NCBI RefSeq assembly: GCF_003751845.1
Contig: NZ_RJKQ01000005.1
Location: forward strand, 186,001-250,000
Direction: 5' to 3'
DNA: 64,000 nt
From: Enterobacter sp. BIGb0383
Lineage (GTDB): Bacteria; Pseudomonadota; Gammaproteobacteria; Enterobacterales; Enterobacteriaceae
In this document: piece by piece, positions 41,938 to 52,427 of the stretch
Position numbering within the stretch: position 1 is the stretch's first letter
How the letters are laid out: the number at the start of each line of letters is the position of its first letter
Translations under genes and position numbers: made by a program
Notes under the pieces: generated by a model
What the model saw: only the letters and a program-made list of their open reading frames with translations
Told to the model about the DNA's origin: nothing
Databases searched by the model: none

Positions 41938-43140
41938 ATGCGCCTGCTCCACACCTCTGACTGGCATCTTGGCCAGAATTTTTACAGCAAAAGCCGGGCC
42001 GCAGAGCACCAGGCTTTTCTCGACTGGCTGCTGGAAACGGCACAGGCGCAGCAGGTCGATGCCATTATCGTGGCGGGAGATATTTTTGATACCGGCTCGC
42101 CACCAAGCTACGCCCGTGAACTTTATAACCGCTTCGTGGTGCAGCTCCAGCAGACGGGCTGCCATCTGGTGGTGCTGGCGGGTAACCATGACTCGGTCGC
42201 CACGCTGAATGAATCGCGTGAAATCCTCGCCTTCCTTAATACTACGGTGGTCGCCAGCGCCGGTCACGCGCCACAGCTCCTGTATCGCCGCGACGGCGAG
42301 GCGGGCGCGGTGCTCTGCCCGGTTCCTTTCCTGCGCCCACGGGATATTATCACCAGCCAGGCGGGGCTGTCGGGCAGTGAAAAGCAGCAGCATCTGCTGG
42401 GGGCCATTACCGACTACTATCAGCAGCAGTATGATGCCGCCTGCACCCTGCGTGGCGATCGGTCCCTGCCCATTGTCGCCACCGGCCATCTGACAACCGT
42501 CGGGGCCAGCAAAAGCGACGCCGTGCGCGACATCTATATTGGCACCCTTGATGCCTTCCCGGCGCAGAATTTCCCGCCCGCCGACTATATTGCGCTGGGA
42601 CATATCCATCGTCCGCAGCGGGTGGGCAGCGGAGAGCATATTCGCTACTGCGGTTCGCCGATCCCTTTGAGCTTCGATGAAACCGGCAAAGATAAAATCG
42701 TCAACCTGGTGGTGTTTGCCGACGGTAAGCTGACGGAAATCACGCCCCTTGTGGTGCCGATCACCCAGCCGCTGGCGGTGCTGAAGGGCGACCTGGCGTC
42801 GATTAGCGAGCAGCTTGAGGTTTTCCGCGACGGGCAGCACGAACCGCCCGTCTGGCTGGATATTGAAATCACTACCGATGATTACCTCCACAATATGCAG
42901 CGCAAAATTCAGGCGTTGACCGAGGGACTTCCCGTTGAGGTTCTGCTGGTGCGCCGCAGCCGCGAGCAGCGGGCGCGCATTATGGCCAGCGTTCAGCGGG
43001 AAACCCTCAGCGAACTGAAAGTGGAAGATGTTTTTGCCCGCCGCCTGGCGCTGGAAGAACTGGATGAGGCCCGTCAGTCCCGGCTGTACGACTGCTTTAA
43101 CCGCGCCCGTCAGGCGCTGGACGAGGAGAAAGACGCATGA
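41938..43140 (+). CDS. sbcD: SbcCD nuclease subunit SbcD
   Basis: Mre11-type nuclease. With SbcC it cuts hairpins and protein-blocked DNA ends. 400 residues from [15 protein letters not shown] (equal to E. coli); an upstream extension of 14 codons is not conserved. Metal-binding motifs in order: [39 protein letters not shown] and LGHIHRPQ. The stop overlaps the sbcC ATG (ATGA). It is divergent from phoB. Confidence 0.98.
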   Translation: MRLLHTSDWHLGQNFYSKSRAAEHQAFLDWLLETAQAQQVDAIIVAGDIFDTGSPPSYARELYNRFVVQLQQTGCHLVVLAGNHDSVATLNESREILAFLNTTVVASAGHAPQLLYRRDGEAGAVLCPVPFLRPRDIITSQAGLSGSEKQQHLLGAITDYYQQQYDAACTLRGDRSLPIVATGHLTTVGASKSDAVRDIYIGTLDAFPAQNFPPADYIALGHIHRPQRVGSGEHIRYCGSPIPLSFDETGKDKIVNLVVFADGKLTEITPLVVPITQPLAVLKGDLASISEQLEVFRDGQHEPPVWLDIEITTDDYLHNMQRKIQALTEGLPVEVLLVRRSREQRARIMASVQRETLSELKVEDVFARRLALEELDEARQSRLYDCFNRARQALDEEKDA

Positions 43141-46100
43141 AAATCCTGACCCTGCGGCTGAAAAACCTCAACTCCCTGAAGGGAGAATGGAAAATTGATT
43201 TTACGGCGGAACCCTTCGCCAGCAACGGTCTGTTTGCCATTACCGGGCCCACCGGCGCGGGCAAAACCACCCTGCTCGACGCCATCTGCCTGGCGCTCTA
43301 TCACGAGACGCCGCGCCTCAATACCCTCTCCCAGTCGCAAAACGATTTGATGACCCGCGATACCGCCGAATGCCTGGCCGAGGTCGAATTTGAGGTACAG
43401 GGCGTGGCGTATCGCGCCTTCTGGAGCCAGAACCGCGCCCGCAACCAGCCCGACGGCAACCTGCAGGCGCCGCGCGTGGAGCTGGCGCGTCGGGATGACG
43501 GTAAGATCCTCGCGGATAAAGTGAAGGATAAGCTGGAACTGACCGCCTCGTTGACCGGCCTCGACTATGGCCGCTTTACCCGCTCCATGCTGCTCTCTCA
43601 GGGGCAGTTTGCCGCCTTCCTCAACGCCAAACCTAAAGAGCGGGCCGAGCTGCTGGAAGAGCTGACCGGCACCGAGATTTACGGGCAGATTTCGTCCATG
43701 GTGTTTGAGAAACATAAAGCCGCACGCGGCGAGCTGGATAAGCTTCAGGCTCTGGCCGACGGCGTAACCCTGCTGGGCGAAGAGCAGCAGCAGGCGCTGC
43801 TGCAACGTTTGCAGGTACTTACTGACGAAGAGCGCCAGCAGCTTAGCGAGCAGGCGCAGGCCCAGGCGTTGCACCAGTGGCTTACCCGCCGCTTGGAGCT
43901 GAACGGTGAAAACCAGCGGGCGCAGGCCGCCCTGAACGCCGCACAGCAGGCCCTCGATGCCGCCCGGCCCCAGCTGGATGCCCTGACCCGCGCCCAGCCG
44001 GCAGAGCGACTGCGTCCCCAGTGGACACGCCTGCAGGACCAGACCGCCGTTGCCGAGCAGACCCGCCTGCAGACGCAGGAAGTGAATACTCGCTTACTGG
44101 ACAAACAGCGCCTGCGCGACGCGATTTACGCCAGCGCCCGTCAGCAGCATCAGACACAGCAGGCCCGCGGCAAAACCCTTAGCGACTGGCTGACGGAGCA
44201 TGACCGTTTCCGCCTGCTGGGGAATGAACTGACCGGATGGCGGGCGACATTTACCCGGCTGAATGAGCGAAGCGGTAAACTTCGCTCGTTCGAACAGCAG
44301 CGGACCACCGACCTCGCCCTTGCGGCTGACGCGCTGGCTCCGGCACTGGAGCAACATCGTCAGGCACGTCCGCTACGCCAGCGGCTCAGCAGTCTGCATG
44401 TCCAGCTTGCGCCGTTAGCCCGGCGGCGTCAGCAGCTGGAGACCAGCCTGCAGGCCTCGCAAAAAGCGCTGGCCGAACTCGATGTCAGCCTGAGCCAGCG
44501 CCGCCAGCAGTATAAAGAGCAAAACCAGCAGCTTACCGACGTACGGGCTATCTGCGATCTGGAAGCAACCATTCTTCGTCTTGAGGCCGAGCGTGCCCGC
44601 CTTCAGCCCGGCGCACCCTGCCCACTGTGCGGCGCAACGGACCATCCCGCGATTGCCGCTTACCAGGCCCTGACGCCGGATGCCAACCGTCAACGCAGGG
44701 ATGAGCTGGAAAAAAGCGTCCGCAAACTCGCCGAAGAGGGCGCGGCCCTGCGCGGCCAGCGGGAAGCTCGCCTTCAGCAGCAGGAAAAGGAGGCCCGCGA
44801 GGCCGAATCCCTGGAGCAGCAGGCCCAGTCCCTGAATCAGCAGTGGCAGGAGGTTATCGCCGGGCTACAGATTGCCCTGACGCCCGAGGACGATATTACC
44901 GCCTGGCTGGATAAGCAGGATGAGTATGAGCGCCAGCTCCAGCTCGAGCAGCACATCAGCGAGCTGGAGCAGGAGATTAACGGCCTGCAGCAGTCGCTTA
45001 ATGAAAGCCTGACGGCCTTTAATCTGCCTCAACCTGAAGCCGGTGAAGAGCAGGTCTGGCTGGCCGCCCGCGAGGCAGAGGCCCGCAGCTGGCAGGCGCA
45101 GCAGACCGAATACCAGGGCATCAGCGAACAGCTCGCACAGCTGGCAGCGGTGCTGGAATCGCTGCCGCAGCCGCAGTCTGACGGTCCGTTTGATGCCGTA
45201 CCGCTCGACGGCTGGCGACAGATTGCCGATGAGTGCGTCTCTTTGCAGGCCAGCCAGCAGACCTTACAGCAGCAGGAAACGCTGGAAAACCAGCGCTTAC
45301 AGCAGGCGCAAACCCAGTTCGAAGAGAGCCTTGCCGCCAGCCCCTTTGCCGATCGCGAGGCGTTTCTTGCCGCGCTGCTCGACGACACCGTTCGCCGGGA
45401 GCTGGAAGCCTTAAAACAGGCCCGCGAGCAGGCGTTACAGCAAAGCCAGGTGCTGGCGACCCAGGCGCAGCAGATGCAGGAGCAGCACCTGCAACACCCG
45501 CCGCAGGATGCGGATATCGAGGCGCCGCTGGAACAGGTTCAGACCCGGCTTGCCCTGCTTAATCAGCAGGTGCGGGAAAACAGCGCGGCCCAGGGCGAGA
45601 TCCGCCAGCAGCTTAAGCAGGATGCCGATAACCGCCAGCGCCAGCAAGCACTGATGCAGGAGATAGCCGGTGCGGTACAGCGACTGGAGGACTGGGATTA
45701 TCTCAACGCGCTGATCGGCTCAAAAGAGGGGGATAAGTTCCGTAAATTCGCCCAGGGTCTGACGCTCGATAACCTGGTCTGGCTGGCCAATAACCAGCTC
45801 ACGCGCCTGCACGGTCGCTATCTGCTTCAGCGCAAAGCCAGCGAGGCGCTGGAGCTGGAGGTGATTGATACCTGGCAGGCCGATGCGGTGCGCGATACCC
45901 GCACCCTCTCCGGTGGCGAAAGCTTCCTCGTCAGCCTTGCGCTGGCGCTGGCGCTCTCGGATCTGGTCAGCCATAAAACCAAAATCGACTCCCTGTTCCT
46001 CGACGAAGGCTTCGGCACGCTGGATAGCGAAACGCTTGATGCGGCGCTCGATGCGCTGGATGCCCTGAACGCCAGCGGCAAAACCATCGGCGTGATTAGC

Positions 46101-46199
46101 CACGTCGAGGCAATGAAGGAGCGGATCCCGGTGCAGATCAAGGTGAAAAAAATCAACGGGCTGGGGTACAGCAAGCTGGATAAAGGGTTTGCGGTCTAA
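43137..46199 (+). CDS. sbcC: SbcCD ATPase subunit SbcC
   Basis: Rad50-type SMC-like ATPase, 1020 residues (E. coli 1048). Walker [14 protein letters not shown] near residue 34. Two long Gln/Arg-rich coiled-coil arms meet at a zinc hook, CPLC in [14 protein letters not shown] near residue 500. At the C-terminus are the ABC signature [20 protein letters not shown] and Walker [13 protein letters not shown]. It shares its start with the end of sbcD. In E. coli araJ follows; here a low-GC toxin-antitoxin-like module follows. Confidence 0.97.
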   Translation: MKILTLRLKNLNSLKGEWKIDFTAEPFASNGLFAITGPTGAGKTTLLDAICLALYHETPRLNTLSQSQNDLMTRDTAECLAEVEFEVQGVAYRAFWSQNRARNQPDGNLQAPRVELARRDDGKILADKVKDKLELTASLTGLDYGRFTRSMLLSQGQFAAFLNAKPKERAELLEELTGTEIYGQISSMVFEKHKAARGELDKLQALADGVTLLGEEQQQALLQRLQVLTDEERQQLSEQAQAQALHQWLTRRLELNGENQRAQAALNAAQQALDAARPQLDALTRAQPAERLRPQWTRLQDQTAVAEQTRLQTQEVNTRLLDKQRLRDAIYASARQQHQTQQARGKTLSDWLTEHDRFRLLGNELTGWRATFTRLNERSGKLRSFEQQRTTDLALAADALAPALEQHRQARPLRQRLSSLHVQLAPLARRRQQLETSLQASQKALAELDVSLSQRRQQYKEQNQQLTDVRAICDLEATILRLEAERARLQPGAPCPLCGATDHPAIAAYQALTPDANRQRRDELEKSVRKLAEEGAALRGQREARLQQQEKEAREAESLEQQAQSLNQQWQEVIAGLQIALTPEDDITAWLDKQDEYERQLQLEQHISELEQEINGLQQSLNESLTAFNLPQPEAGEEQVWLAAREAEARSWQAQQTEYQGISEQLAQLAAVLESLPQPQSDGPFDAVPLDGWRQIADECVSLQASQQTLQQQETLENQRLQQAQTQFEESLAASPFADREAFLAALLDDTVRRELEALKQAREQALQQSQVLATQAQQMQEQHLQHPPQDADIEAPLEQVQTRLALLNQQVRENSAAQGEIRQQLKQDADNRQRQQALMQEIAGAVQRLEDWDYLNALIGSKEGDKFRKFAQGLTLDNLVWLANNQLTRLHGRYLLQRKASEALELEVIDTWQADAVRDTRTLSGGESFLVSLALALALSDLVSHKTKIDSLFLDEGFGTLDSETLDAALDALDALNASGKTIGVISHVEAMKERIPVQIKVKKINGLGYSKLDKGFAV

Positions 46200-46233
46200 G
46201 CAACTAAGCAATGCTCTTTTTCATTGAAAATGG

Positions 46234-46257
46234 CACTTTCAGCATTTGCTGAAAGTG
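46234..46257. promoter_or_regulatory. operator 1 of the AbiE-like module
   Basis: A perfect 11-bp inverted repeat, CACTTTCAGCA-TT-TGCTGAAAGTG, about 110 bases before the antitoxin start. It shares the core TTTCAGCA with a second palindrome 76 bases downstream. AbiEi antitoxins are known to repress their own operon by cooperative binding to two inverted repeats, and this matches. Confidence 0.7.
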
Positions 46258-46333
46258 ATTTTGATAGTGAAATTCGATCCCATGACTTGTAAAATTTGAT
46301 AAGACTGGCAAAGTAGATTTCACTAAAAAGTAG

Positions 46334-46355
46334 CATTTCAGCAAATGATGAAATG
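46334..46355. promoter_or_regulatory. operator 2 of the AbiE-like module
   Basis: Inverted repeat CATTTCAGCA-AA-TGATGAAATG with one mismatch, sharing TTTCAGCA with operator 1. It ends where the SD of the antitoxin gene begins (GGGAG), so binding would block either transcription or translation. The AT-rich stretch between the operators should hold the promoter; TAAAAT at 46290 is a possible -10 but lacks a good -35. Confidence 0.6.
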
Positions 46356-46365
46356 GGAGTTTATA

Positions 46366-47415
46366 GTGAAAGAGAAAGATGTCTTTGAGGATCAAGCCAT
46401 AACACAGCTTTGTGGATTGCTTCGTCAGGTTCCCGTCATTGACAACGTTGATGCTGAAAAACAGTTCAGCCGTGTTGATGCCGTGCTTAATGTCAGAACA
46501 GGGAACACCGCGTATTTACTTGCCTGCGAAGTAAAAAGTAATGGCCAGCCCAGATTTATTCAGGCAGCAATAGCCCAGCTGCAGGCTTTCATGTTCAGTG
46601 CAGAGGACGCTTTTGTCCCCGTCATTATTGCTCCCTGGCTCTCTCCCGAGGCTCAGGCTCTGTGCAACGAAAACGGCATTGCCTTTCTTGATATGGAAGG
46701 TAATGCCCGGATCATGTTCGGTGGGATCTATATTGAACACCAAACGACCAACAAACCAGCTGTCGAAAAACGCAGCCTTCGCTCTCTCTTTAGCCCGAAA
46801 TCAGCGCAAGTTCTCAGAACAATACTCAAAGATCCCCACAGAATCTGGCGGGTACTGGAGCTTGCCGAAGAAAGTCATGTTAGCCTCGGGCAGGTAAGCA
46901 ACGTACGACAGAGCTTACTTAACCGAAATTGGGCCATTGTGCATAACAATGGTTTGAGCGTCCTGAAGCCCGATTTAATTCTTGATGCGTGGAAAACAAG
47001 TTATCAGCCTCCCGCAGGAGAGGCGCTGAGCTTTTATACCACACTGCACGGTAGCACCCTTGAATCTCGCCTGCGTGAAGTGCTGTGCTGTAGCGAAAAA
47101 GCGGGTAAAGCAATCCTTGCCTCATTTTCGGCCGCGCAGTGGCTTGCTCCCTATGGCCGAACGGGTGTCGATTACTTCTACGCGGATAAAAAAGGTCTGG
47201 AGAAATTAGTCTCAGCGTTGCAACTAAGCCCATCATTAAAAGGCGCAAATATCCTGATCACCCTCCCTAAGGATTCGGGGATATTCCGTGACTCAATTGA
47301 ACCTGCAGAAGGCGTATTCTCAACGGGTGCGGTACAAACTTACCTTGATCTTACAACCTATGGAGAACGCGGCCTCGAAGCGGCAGAACATCTTAGAAAC
47401 CAGGGAATATGGTAA
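46366..47415 (+). CDS. AbiEi-like antitoxin/regulator with nuclease-fold N-terminus
   Basis: Likely antitoxin of a type IV toxin-antitoxin pair. A GTG start is chosen: GGGAG stands six bases before it, whereas the two ATGs seven and six codons upstream lie inside operator 2 with no SD. From this start there are 349 residues. Residues about 30-125 look like a PD-(D/E)XK nuclease fold: Asp38 in RVDAVLN, Glu55-x-Lys57 in LACEVKSNG, and Gln71 in AAIAQLQAF. A winged-helix region follows (about 140-200, RIWRVLELAEESHVSLGQVSNVRQ). The rest (about 215-349) resembles AbiEi C-terminal parts. The stop overlaps the toxin start. Base composition is lower in GC than sbcC and mak. Confidence 0.75.
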   Translation: MKEKDVFEDQAITQLCGLLRQVPVIDNVDAEKQFSRVDAVLNVRTGNTAYLLACEVKSNGQPRFIQAAIAQLQAFMFSAEDAFVPVIIAPWLSPEAQALCNENGIAFLDMEGNARIMFGGIYIEHQTTNKPAVEKRSLRSLFSPKSAQVLRTILKDPHRIWRVLELAEESHVSLGQVSNVRQSLLNRNWAIVHNNGLSVLKPDLILDAWKTSYQPPAGEALSFYTTLHGSTLESRLREVLCCSEKAGKAILASFSAAQWLAPYGRTGVDYFYADKKGLEKLVSALQLSPSLKGANILITLPKDSGIFRDSIEPAEGVFSTGAVQTYLDLTTYGERGLEAAEHLRNQGIW

Positions 47416-48278
47416 AAATGACAAAACAAGAACCACAATCAGCAGCAGAATATGAAGACCGAACCACGGCAGCCGTTAAATCAGTCCTGATTGAAATCGG
47501 ACAAATTTTAGGAAGTTACAGGGGTAAGTTCGCTGTCATCGGGGGAGCCGTTCCCTGGCTGTTGCTACACAGCGAAGATATGCCACACGTCGGCACACTG
47601 GATATCGACCTCGGACTTGATTCAGAAGCACTTGGCGACGGGGAGTATGCCACACTCGTTGATAGCCTGATGACTCAGGGTTATGAGCAACGAAAAGACG
47701 CTCGCTTCTTTCAGCTGATTCGTACGGTTAAAGCCACAGATGGCGGGGCAGATATTGATATTGTCATTGATTTTCTCAGGCCAGAAAATGCGGCCATTGA
47801 AAAAAACAATCCCCCACTTGTCAAAGATTTTGCAGTTATTCCGGCATCCGGGGCAGACCTCGCTATTGATTTTAACGAACTTATCACGCTGGATGGCACT
47901 ATGCCCGGAGGAGGTAAAAACAGCGTTGAAATTACCGTATGCTCAGTGCCAGCGTTGCTGGCCATGAAAGGGTATGCACTTAATAATCGGCACAAGCGCA
48001 AAGACGCCTACGACATCTACTATTGCATCCGTAATTATGAGGGTGGCCCGCAAGCCCTTGCTGAGAAATGCATTCCCTTACTTGCACACGCAAGTGCTGC
48101 CACCGGGTATGGCTATATCAACAGAAAATTTGATAGTTTCGATGGCTATGGCCCAACCTGTGTAAAAGAGTTTGTTCAGGAGACCCGCCTGCTCAATGAA
48201 CGCACCCCGGAGCAATGGCAGCAAGATGCGTTCGGGCAGGTCGATTTCTGGTTGCGAGCCATAAAGCTCAGGTCATAG
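47409..48278 (+). CDS. AbiEii-type nucleotidyltransferase toxin
   Basis: Predicted toxin of the pair, 289 residues, DUF1814/AbiEii nucleotidyltransferase family. Motif I is VIGGAVPWLLLHS (Gly45-Gly46); the metal pair is Asp65/Asp67 in VGTLDIDLGLD; a third acidic site is in ADIDIVIDFLRPE. The family block MKGYALNNRHKRKDAYDIYY (about 186-205) is intact, so the protein should be active. Family members transfer nucleotides to RNA or other targets and cause growth arrest during phage attack or stress. The start overlaps the antitoxin stop; an ATG nine bases later is an alternative. It converges on mak with an 18-base gap. Confidence 0.85.
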   Translation: MVKMTKQEPQSAAEYEDRTTAAVKSVLIEIGQILGSYRGKFAVIGGAVPWLLLHSEDMPHVGTLDIDLGLDSEALGDGEYATLVDSLMTQGYEQRKDARFFQLIRTVKATDGGADIDIVIDFLRPENAAIEKNNPPLVKDFAVIPASGADLAIDFNELITLDGTMPGGGKNSVEITVCSVPALLAMKGYALNNRHKRKDAYDIYYCIRNYEGGPQALAEKCIPLLAHASAATGYGYINRKFDSFDGYGPTCVKEFVQETRLLNERTPEQWQQDAFGQVDFWLRAIKLRS

Positions 48279-48296
48279 CGGATACAGTGGATGGGG

Positions 48297-49205
48297 CTAT
48301 ACCTCTCCCCACAGCCAGGCCGCCCCGCGTACGCCGCTGGAATCGCCGTGGACCGCCTTGCGAATCGACGTCGCGCACTCGCCGCCAAACACCCACTGTT
48401 TGACGTACTCCGGGACGGTTTTATAGAGCCGGTCGACGTTGCTCATCCCGCCGCCCAACACAATCACATCCGGGTCGAGAATATTCACCACGTGGGCCAG
48501 CGACTTTGCCAGCCGCAGTTCATAGCGACTCAGGGCCAGCTCGGCCAGCGGATCCTGTTCCTCTGCCAGACGAATAATCTCGCTGCCCTGCAGCCGTTTT
48601 CCGCTCAGGCGATGATAGTCGGTGGCAAAGCCAGTGCCGGAGATAAAGGTTTCGATACAGCCCTGTTTGCCGCAGTAGCAGGGCACTTCCTGGCGATAGC
48701 GCAACTCGTCCTCATCCATCCACGGCAGCGGATTATGCCCCCACTCGCCCGCCGTGCCGTTACCGCCCGCGTGGGCACGACCGTTGATGGCCACGCCGGA
48801 ACCGCAGCCGGTGCCGATAATGACGGCGAAGACGGTTTGCGCACCCGCTGCCGCGCCGTCAACCGCCTCGGAAACCGCCAGACAGTTAGCGTCATTGGCC
48901 AGCCGCACCTCACGATTCAGCCGCTGGCTTAAATCCTTATCGAAGGGCTGCCCGTTCAGCCAGGTGGAATTGGCGTTCTTTACCCTGCCGGTAAAGGGCG
49001 AAATCGACCCGGGGATCCCCACGCCGACGGACCCGGGCTGGCCGGTTTCACGCTCGGCCATCGCCACCAGAGTGGCAATGGTTTCGATGGTCTGCGCGTA
49101 GTCATCACGCGGCGTGGGCAGACGATGGCGAAATAGCTGTTCGCCCCGTTCGCCAAGCGCGATGACTTCCGTTTTTGTACCGCCTAAGTCAATACCAATA
49201 CGCAC
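48297..49205 (-). CDS. mak: fructokinase Mak (ROK family)
   Basis: Phosphorylates fructose (and mannose) to the 6-phosphate. A GTG start gives 302 residues, exactly as in E. coli, beginning [17 protein letters not shown] after the first codon; AAGGA stands seven bases upstream. The phosphate-binding DLGGTKTE, catalytic Asp in [19 protein letters not shown], and the zinc-binding ROK motif GHNPLPW with [10 protein letters not shown] are all present. It ends [12 protein letters not shown]. It is divergent from rdgC. Confidence 0.96.
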   Translation of the reverse strand: MRIGIDLGGTKTEVIALGERGEQLFRHRLPTPRDDYAQTIETIATLVAMAERETGQPGSVGVGIPGSISPFTGRVKNANSTWLNGQPFDKDLSQRLNREVRLANDANCLAVSEAVDGAAAGAQTVFAVIIGTGCGSGVAINGRAHAGGNGTAGEWGHNPLPWMDEDELRYRQEVPCYCGKQGCIETFISGTGFATDYHRLSGKRLQGSEIIRLAEEQDPLAELALSRYELRLAKSLAHVVNILDPDVIVLGGGMSNVDRLYKTVPEYVKQWVFGGECATSIRKAVHGDSSGVRGAAWLWGEV

Positions 49206-49333
49206 GGGCCGTTCCTTATCAATGTCTGAAATAACAAGAGAGTAGAGCTGTCCCACGGGATTGGCAATGCAAGCCCGTCGACAATTCGTTATTATGCCCG
49301 CTGAAATTTAATGACAAGGCCGTGGAAATTATC

Positions 49334-50245
49334 ATGCTGTGGTTTAAAAATTTAATGGTTTACCGCCTCAGCCGCGACGTTTCGCTGCGTGCGGACGAGA
49401 TGGAAAAACAGTTAGCGGAGTTCTCATTCACCCCGTGCGGCAGCCAGGATATGGCCAAAACCGGCTGGGTTCCGCCGATGGGTTCAAAGAGCGAAGCCTT
49501 AACCCACGAGAATAACGGCCAGATTATTATTTGCGCACGCAAAGAAGAGAAAATTCTGCCGACGCCGGTGATCAAGCAGACGCTGGAAGCCAAAATTTCC
49601 CGCCTCGAAGCCGATCAGGGCCGCAAGCTGCGTAAAACTGAAAAAGACGCGCTGAAAGATGAAGTGCTTCACTCTCTGCTGCCACGCGCCTTTAGCCGCT
49701 TCAGTCAGACCATGATGTGGATCGATACGGTCAACGGCCTGATTATGGTCGACTGCGCCAGCGCCAAAAAAGCGGAAGACACGCTCGCCCTGCTGCGTAA
49801 AAGCCTCGGCTCTCTGCCGGTCGTTCCGCTGGTGCTGGAAAACCCGATTGAGCTGACGCTGACCGAGTGGGTCCGCTCCGGCAACGTCGCCCAGGGCTTC
49901 CAGCTGCTGGACGAAGCCGAGCTGAAAGCCCTGCTGGATGACGGCGGCGTGATCCGCTGTAAGAAACAGGATCTGGTCAGCGATGAGATCGCGACCCATA
50001 TCGAAGCCGGGAAAGTCGTGACTAAGCTGGCACTCGACTGGCAGCAGCGTATTCAGTTTATGATCTGCGACGATGCCTCGATCAAACGTCTGAAATTCGC
50101 CGACGAGCTGCGCGATCAGAATGACGATATTGAGCGGGAAGATTTTGCCGGACGTTTTGACGCCGACTCGATCCTGATGACCGGCGAACTGGCCGCGCTG
50201 ATCAAGGATCTAGTGGAAGGCCTGGGCGGCGAAGCCCAGCGCTAA
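49334..50245 (+). CDS. rdgC: recombination-associated protein RdgC
   Basis: Ring-shaped dimer that binds double-stranded DNA and limits RecA loading. 303 residues from [20 protein letters not shown], the E. coli length; an ATG four codons upstream is not conserved. Conserved blocks include [30 protein letters not shown], and [19 protein letters not shown]. The end GLGGEAQR is identical to E. coli. Followed by a REP-like hairpin that separates it from ppnP. Confidence 0.97.
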   Translation: MLWFKNLMVYRLSRDVSLRADEMEKQLAEFSFTPCGSQDMAKTGWVPPMGSKSEALTHENNGQIIICARKEEKILPTPVIKQTLEAKISRLEADQGRKLRKTEKDALKDEVLHSLLPRAFSRFSQTMMWIDTVNGLIMVDCASAKKAEDTLALLRKSLGSLPVVPLVLENPIELTLTEWVRSGNVAQGFQLLDEAELKALLDDGGVIRCKKQDLVSDEIATHIEAGKVVTKLALDWQQRIQFMICDDASIKRLKFADELRDQNDDIEREDFAGRFDADSILMTGELAALIKDLVEGLGGEAQR

Positions 50246-50251
50246 AAGCAG

Positions 50252-50281
50252 GTAGCCCGGTCAGCGCAAGGCGACCGGGCA
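50252..50281. repeat. REP-like palindromic element
   Basis: GTA, then an imperfect palindrome with arms GCCCGGTC / GACCGGGC around AGCGCAAGGC, lying between the convergent rdgC and ppnP stops. The GTAG end and CCGGGC arms resemble the REP units of Enterobacter and Klebsiella. It may also act as a terminator. Confidence 0.55.
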
Positions 50282-50288
50282 AAAAGCA

Positions 50289-50573
50289 TTACAGATAGCG
50301 GCAGAGGTAAGAGGTCGGCTCCGCAACCTGCAGATGGAACTCGCTGTGGCCCGGCACGTTAAATCCGTCCCCGGCGACGTAGGTTCTCCACTCAGTTTCC
50401 CCCGGCAATAAAACGCGCAGCGCGCCGCTTACCACGGTCATATCTTCAGGCTCTGCGGTACCAAAGGTGTATTCGCCTTCAACCATCACGCCAACGCTGG
50501 CGCGGCCAGTGCTGCTGCTGGTAAAACCAATCGATTTCACTTTACCGGAAAAGTATTCATTACTTTGAAGCAT
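50289..50573 (-). CDS. ppnP: pyrimidine/purine nucleoside phosphorylase PpnP
   Basis: Small cupin-fold enzyme (formerly YaiE) that cleaves several nucleosides with phosphate. 94 residues, the same as E. coli, starting [17 protein letters not shown] and ending [14 protein letters not shown]. The [21 protein letters not shown] strand region is conserved. A 12-codon upstream extension has no family support. Last gene of the aroL-yaiA-aroM-ppnP direction set. Confidence 0.96.
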   Translation of the reverse strand: MLQSNEYFSGKVKSIGFTSSSTGRASVGVMVEGEYTFGTAEPEDMTVVSGALRVLLPGETEWRTYVAGDGFNVPGHSEFHLQVAEPTSYLCRYL

Positions 50574-50647
50574 AAACTGGCCCTTATTATCGCTGACTGA
50601 AACAACCAATATAGGGGCAGAGCTTCGCGGCTGTCACGCACAATCCG

Positions 50648-51325
50648 TCAGACCAGTAATTCCGATGCCAGACGCGCCAGCATGACGTTAGAGAGCAGGA
50701 CCGGCACCTCCAGCGCTTTCTGGAGTACGTCGCGATGGTGCTGATGGAAACCGAGACAGTCGAGCATGAGTACGTCCGCGCCCTGCGCCAGCAGCTGACT
50801 CCCTGCGGCAATCAGGGTACTGTCGCTATCATGTATCGGACTGGCGATAGCGTAGAGAGGGGCATTTTCCAGCATCTGCCATTTACGCTGCTGGGCAGAG
50901 AGTTGCTCGACCAGCGGGACGATGACCCCGACCTGATGCCCGTCGACGATAGACGCGACCAGCGGTGGGATAATGCGTCGCGGTTCAAGCAGAATGGCGT
51001 TACGGGCAGACAGTCCGCTGATATCCGCGGTGCTCATCAGCAGGATCACGTCGTAGCCCTGGTTATCCAGCACTTCGATCACAGCCTGCAGGTCGCGCTC
51101 AACTTTCTGACGGGAGATACTGGCAATAGTGCTATCGCTGAGTAGGGTGAGAACGTCATCCTCGCCCGGCTCAATGGCATAGCGGGCCATCACCTCTTCG
51201 CGGGGCAGATTCCCCAGCAGCGTCTTGTGGGTGATCTGCTCTTCAGGAATATGTTCAGTTAACAACGGCAGAACCTCACGAAACGGCAGCACGCCGATCG
51301 TAAGAATAGCCAGGGTCGTACTCAT
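50648..51325 (-). CDS. aroM: AroM family protein
   Basis: Conserved protein of unknown function, long known as the gene downstream of aroL and regulated with it. 225 residues from [20 protein letters not shown] (E. coli 225). Family features include [26 protein letters not shown], and the near-C-terminal [16 protein letters not shown]. Fold is Asp/Glu racemase-like by the pattern (inference). A 243-base gap separates it from yaiA; in that gap I see no credible gene. Confidence 0.93.
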   Translation of the reverse strand: MSTTLAILTIGVLPFREVLPLLTEHIPEEQITHKTLLGNLPREEVMARYAIEPGEDDVLTLLSDSTIASISRQKVERDLQAVIEVLDNQGYDVILLMSTADISGLSARNAILLEPRRIIPPLVASIVDGHQVGVIVPLVEQLSAQQRKWQMLENAPLYAIASPIHDSDSTLIAAGSQLLAQGADVLMLDCLGFHQHHRDVLQKALEVPVLLSNVMLARLASELLV

Positions 51326-51568
51326 TTTTACCTTCTCTCCTGCCACTGCTTTAAAGCTGATGACGATCCGGTTTACCGTCGCCGAAAGAATAACCGCTCA
51401 CAAGCGTAGCAGCCGATGGTGGGCAGCGAGGATAAAAATTCCGATTAATTCCAGAATCTTCCTGTTATTGCTGATAATTACTTTTTTTCCGCATCTGTGT
51501 CAGGGTGTAAAAATGTGATTTGCGTCGACTTCCGGCCCCTCAGAACGCGGCAGCCGACGCGGACGTAC

Positions 51569-51760
51569 TCAGTCCTTATCCGGATCTTCGTAACGTTTTT
51601 TGGCATCCCGCGCTTCCTGCTCGCTGGGATGCTCGCTAATTAGCGAATCGGGTTTAGGATGATCGGCGCGCAGCTGATACCAGGTCTCGCTGCGTCCTGC
51701 TACGCCCTTTTCAACGGTGACGATTCGGGCTTCTCGCGGATAGGGAGGTCTTGTTGGCAT
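51569..51760 (-). CDS. yaiA: small protein YaiA
   Basis: 63-residue protein of unknown function, the E. coli length: [19 protein letters not shown], then ending [21 protein letters not shown] stands six bases before the ATG. It is normally co-transcribed with aroL. Here the aroL reading frame runs on past the yaiA start and overlaps it by 61 bases in another frame. Confidence 0.92.
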   Translation of the reverse strand: MPTRPPYPREARIVTVEKGVAGRSETWYQLRADHPKPDSLISEHPSEQEARDAKKRYEDPDKD

Positions 51761-52323
51761 AGTGTGTCCTTGTCAGCAGGGGAATAATGAGTATAGCCCT
51801 CGCTGACCTCGCCAGATCGCAGAAGAGTCTGGATTGCATCAACCACCTCATCGGCGGGACGTGCAGCATCCACAATATAGTGTGCCGCATCGCGGTAAAG
51901 CGCATCGCGCTGCTCAAGCACCTCGCGAACCTCTTCACTAACGGGTTTGCCGGTCAGCGTCGGGCGCAAACCCTCGTCCGGGAACGCCTCCAGCCGACCG
52001 GCCAGAGTTTCAGCGGGAGCCGACAGATAAACCACGATCCCGTGCTGGCGCATAAACAGCCGGTTACGCTCCGCCAGCACAATGCCGCCGCCGGTGGCAA
52101 TGACCGTCTCAGGATGCGTTACCGCCTCCAGTGCCTGGCTCTCTCTGGCGCGAAACTGTTCCCATCCTTCCTGTTCAACAATCGTCGCCACCGTCATCTG
52201 CGCCGTGTCCTGCAGCCAGCGATCCGTATCAACAAACGGATAATGACGTGCGCGAGCCAGCAGCTGACCGACCGTGGTTTTTCCCGAACCCCGGGCGCCG
52301 ATAAGAAAGATGGGTTGCGTCAT
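51700..52323 (-). CDS. aroL: shikimate kinase II, C-terminally extended
   Basis: Phosphorylates shikimate in the aromatic pathway. The start [19 protein letters not shown] matches E. coli MTQPLFLIGPRGCGKTTVG; the upstream in-frame extension crosses the operator and is rejected. Walker A is GARGSGKTT, the shikimate-binding Asp is in FVDTDRWLQ, and [11 protein letters not shown] and [10 protein letters not shown] follow. It should end near residue 174, but no stop occurs after [12 protein letters not shown]. The frame continues to 207 residues, with a polar tail ending PESSPLKRA inside yaiA. Either a real extension or an old stop-codon or frame change. Confidence 0.93.
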   Translation of the reverse strand: MTQPIFLIGARGSGKTTVGQLLARARHYPFVDTDRWLQDTAQMTVATIVEQEGWEQFRARESQALEAVTHPETVIATGGGIVLAERNRLFMRQHGIVVYLSAPAETLAGRLEAFPDEGLRPTLTGKPVSEEVREVLEQRDALYRDAAHYIVDAARPADEVVDAIQTLLRSGEVSEGYTHYSPADKDTLCQQDLPIREKPESSPLKRA

Positions 52324-52382
52324 AAACAAGATGTTCCCCTTGATGCCGCAACGGTGCGGGATCTCAGCAATGGAAAAAAATA

Positions 52383-52427
52383 ATACCATCAAACTAGTAC
52401 ATAACTAAGCGTAAATTAATCGCTACA
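52383..52427 (-). promoter_or_regulatory. aroL operator region: TrpR-like and TyrR-like sites
   Basis: On the minus strand, GTACTAGTTTGATGGTAT carries the CTAGT half-site of TrpR operators. Just upstream is TGTAGC-GATTAA-TTTACG, which fits the TyrR box rule (G and C 14 bases apart, TGTA/TTAC ends). E. coli aroL is repressed by TyrR with help from TrpR, and this arrangement agrees. Confidence 0.6.

Noticed and set aside
41884-42891. 335-codon minus-strand frame opposite sbcD
   Set aside because: Antisense to a complete sbcD with all metal motifs and with no SD.
50252-50281. CRISPR-like or tandem repeat structure
   Set aside because: A single REP-like palindrome. No regularly spaced repeats, tRNA or rRNA genes, transposases or integrases were seen anywhere in the window.
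51225-51518. Short plus-strand frame in the aroM-yaiA gap
   Set aside because: Starts inside aroM on the opposite strand, has no SD and no family similarity. The gap looks non-coding.
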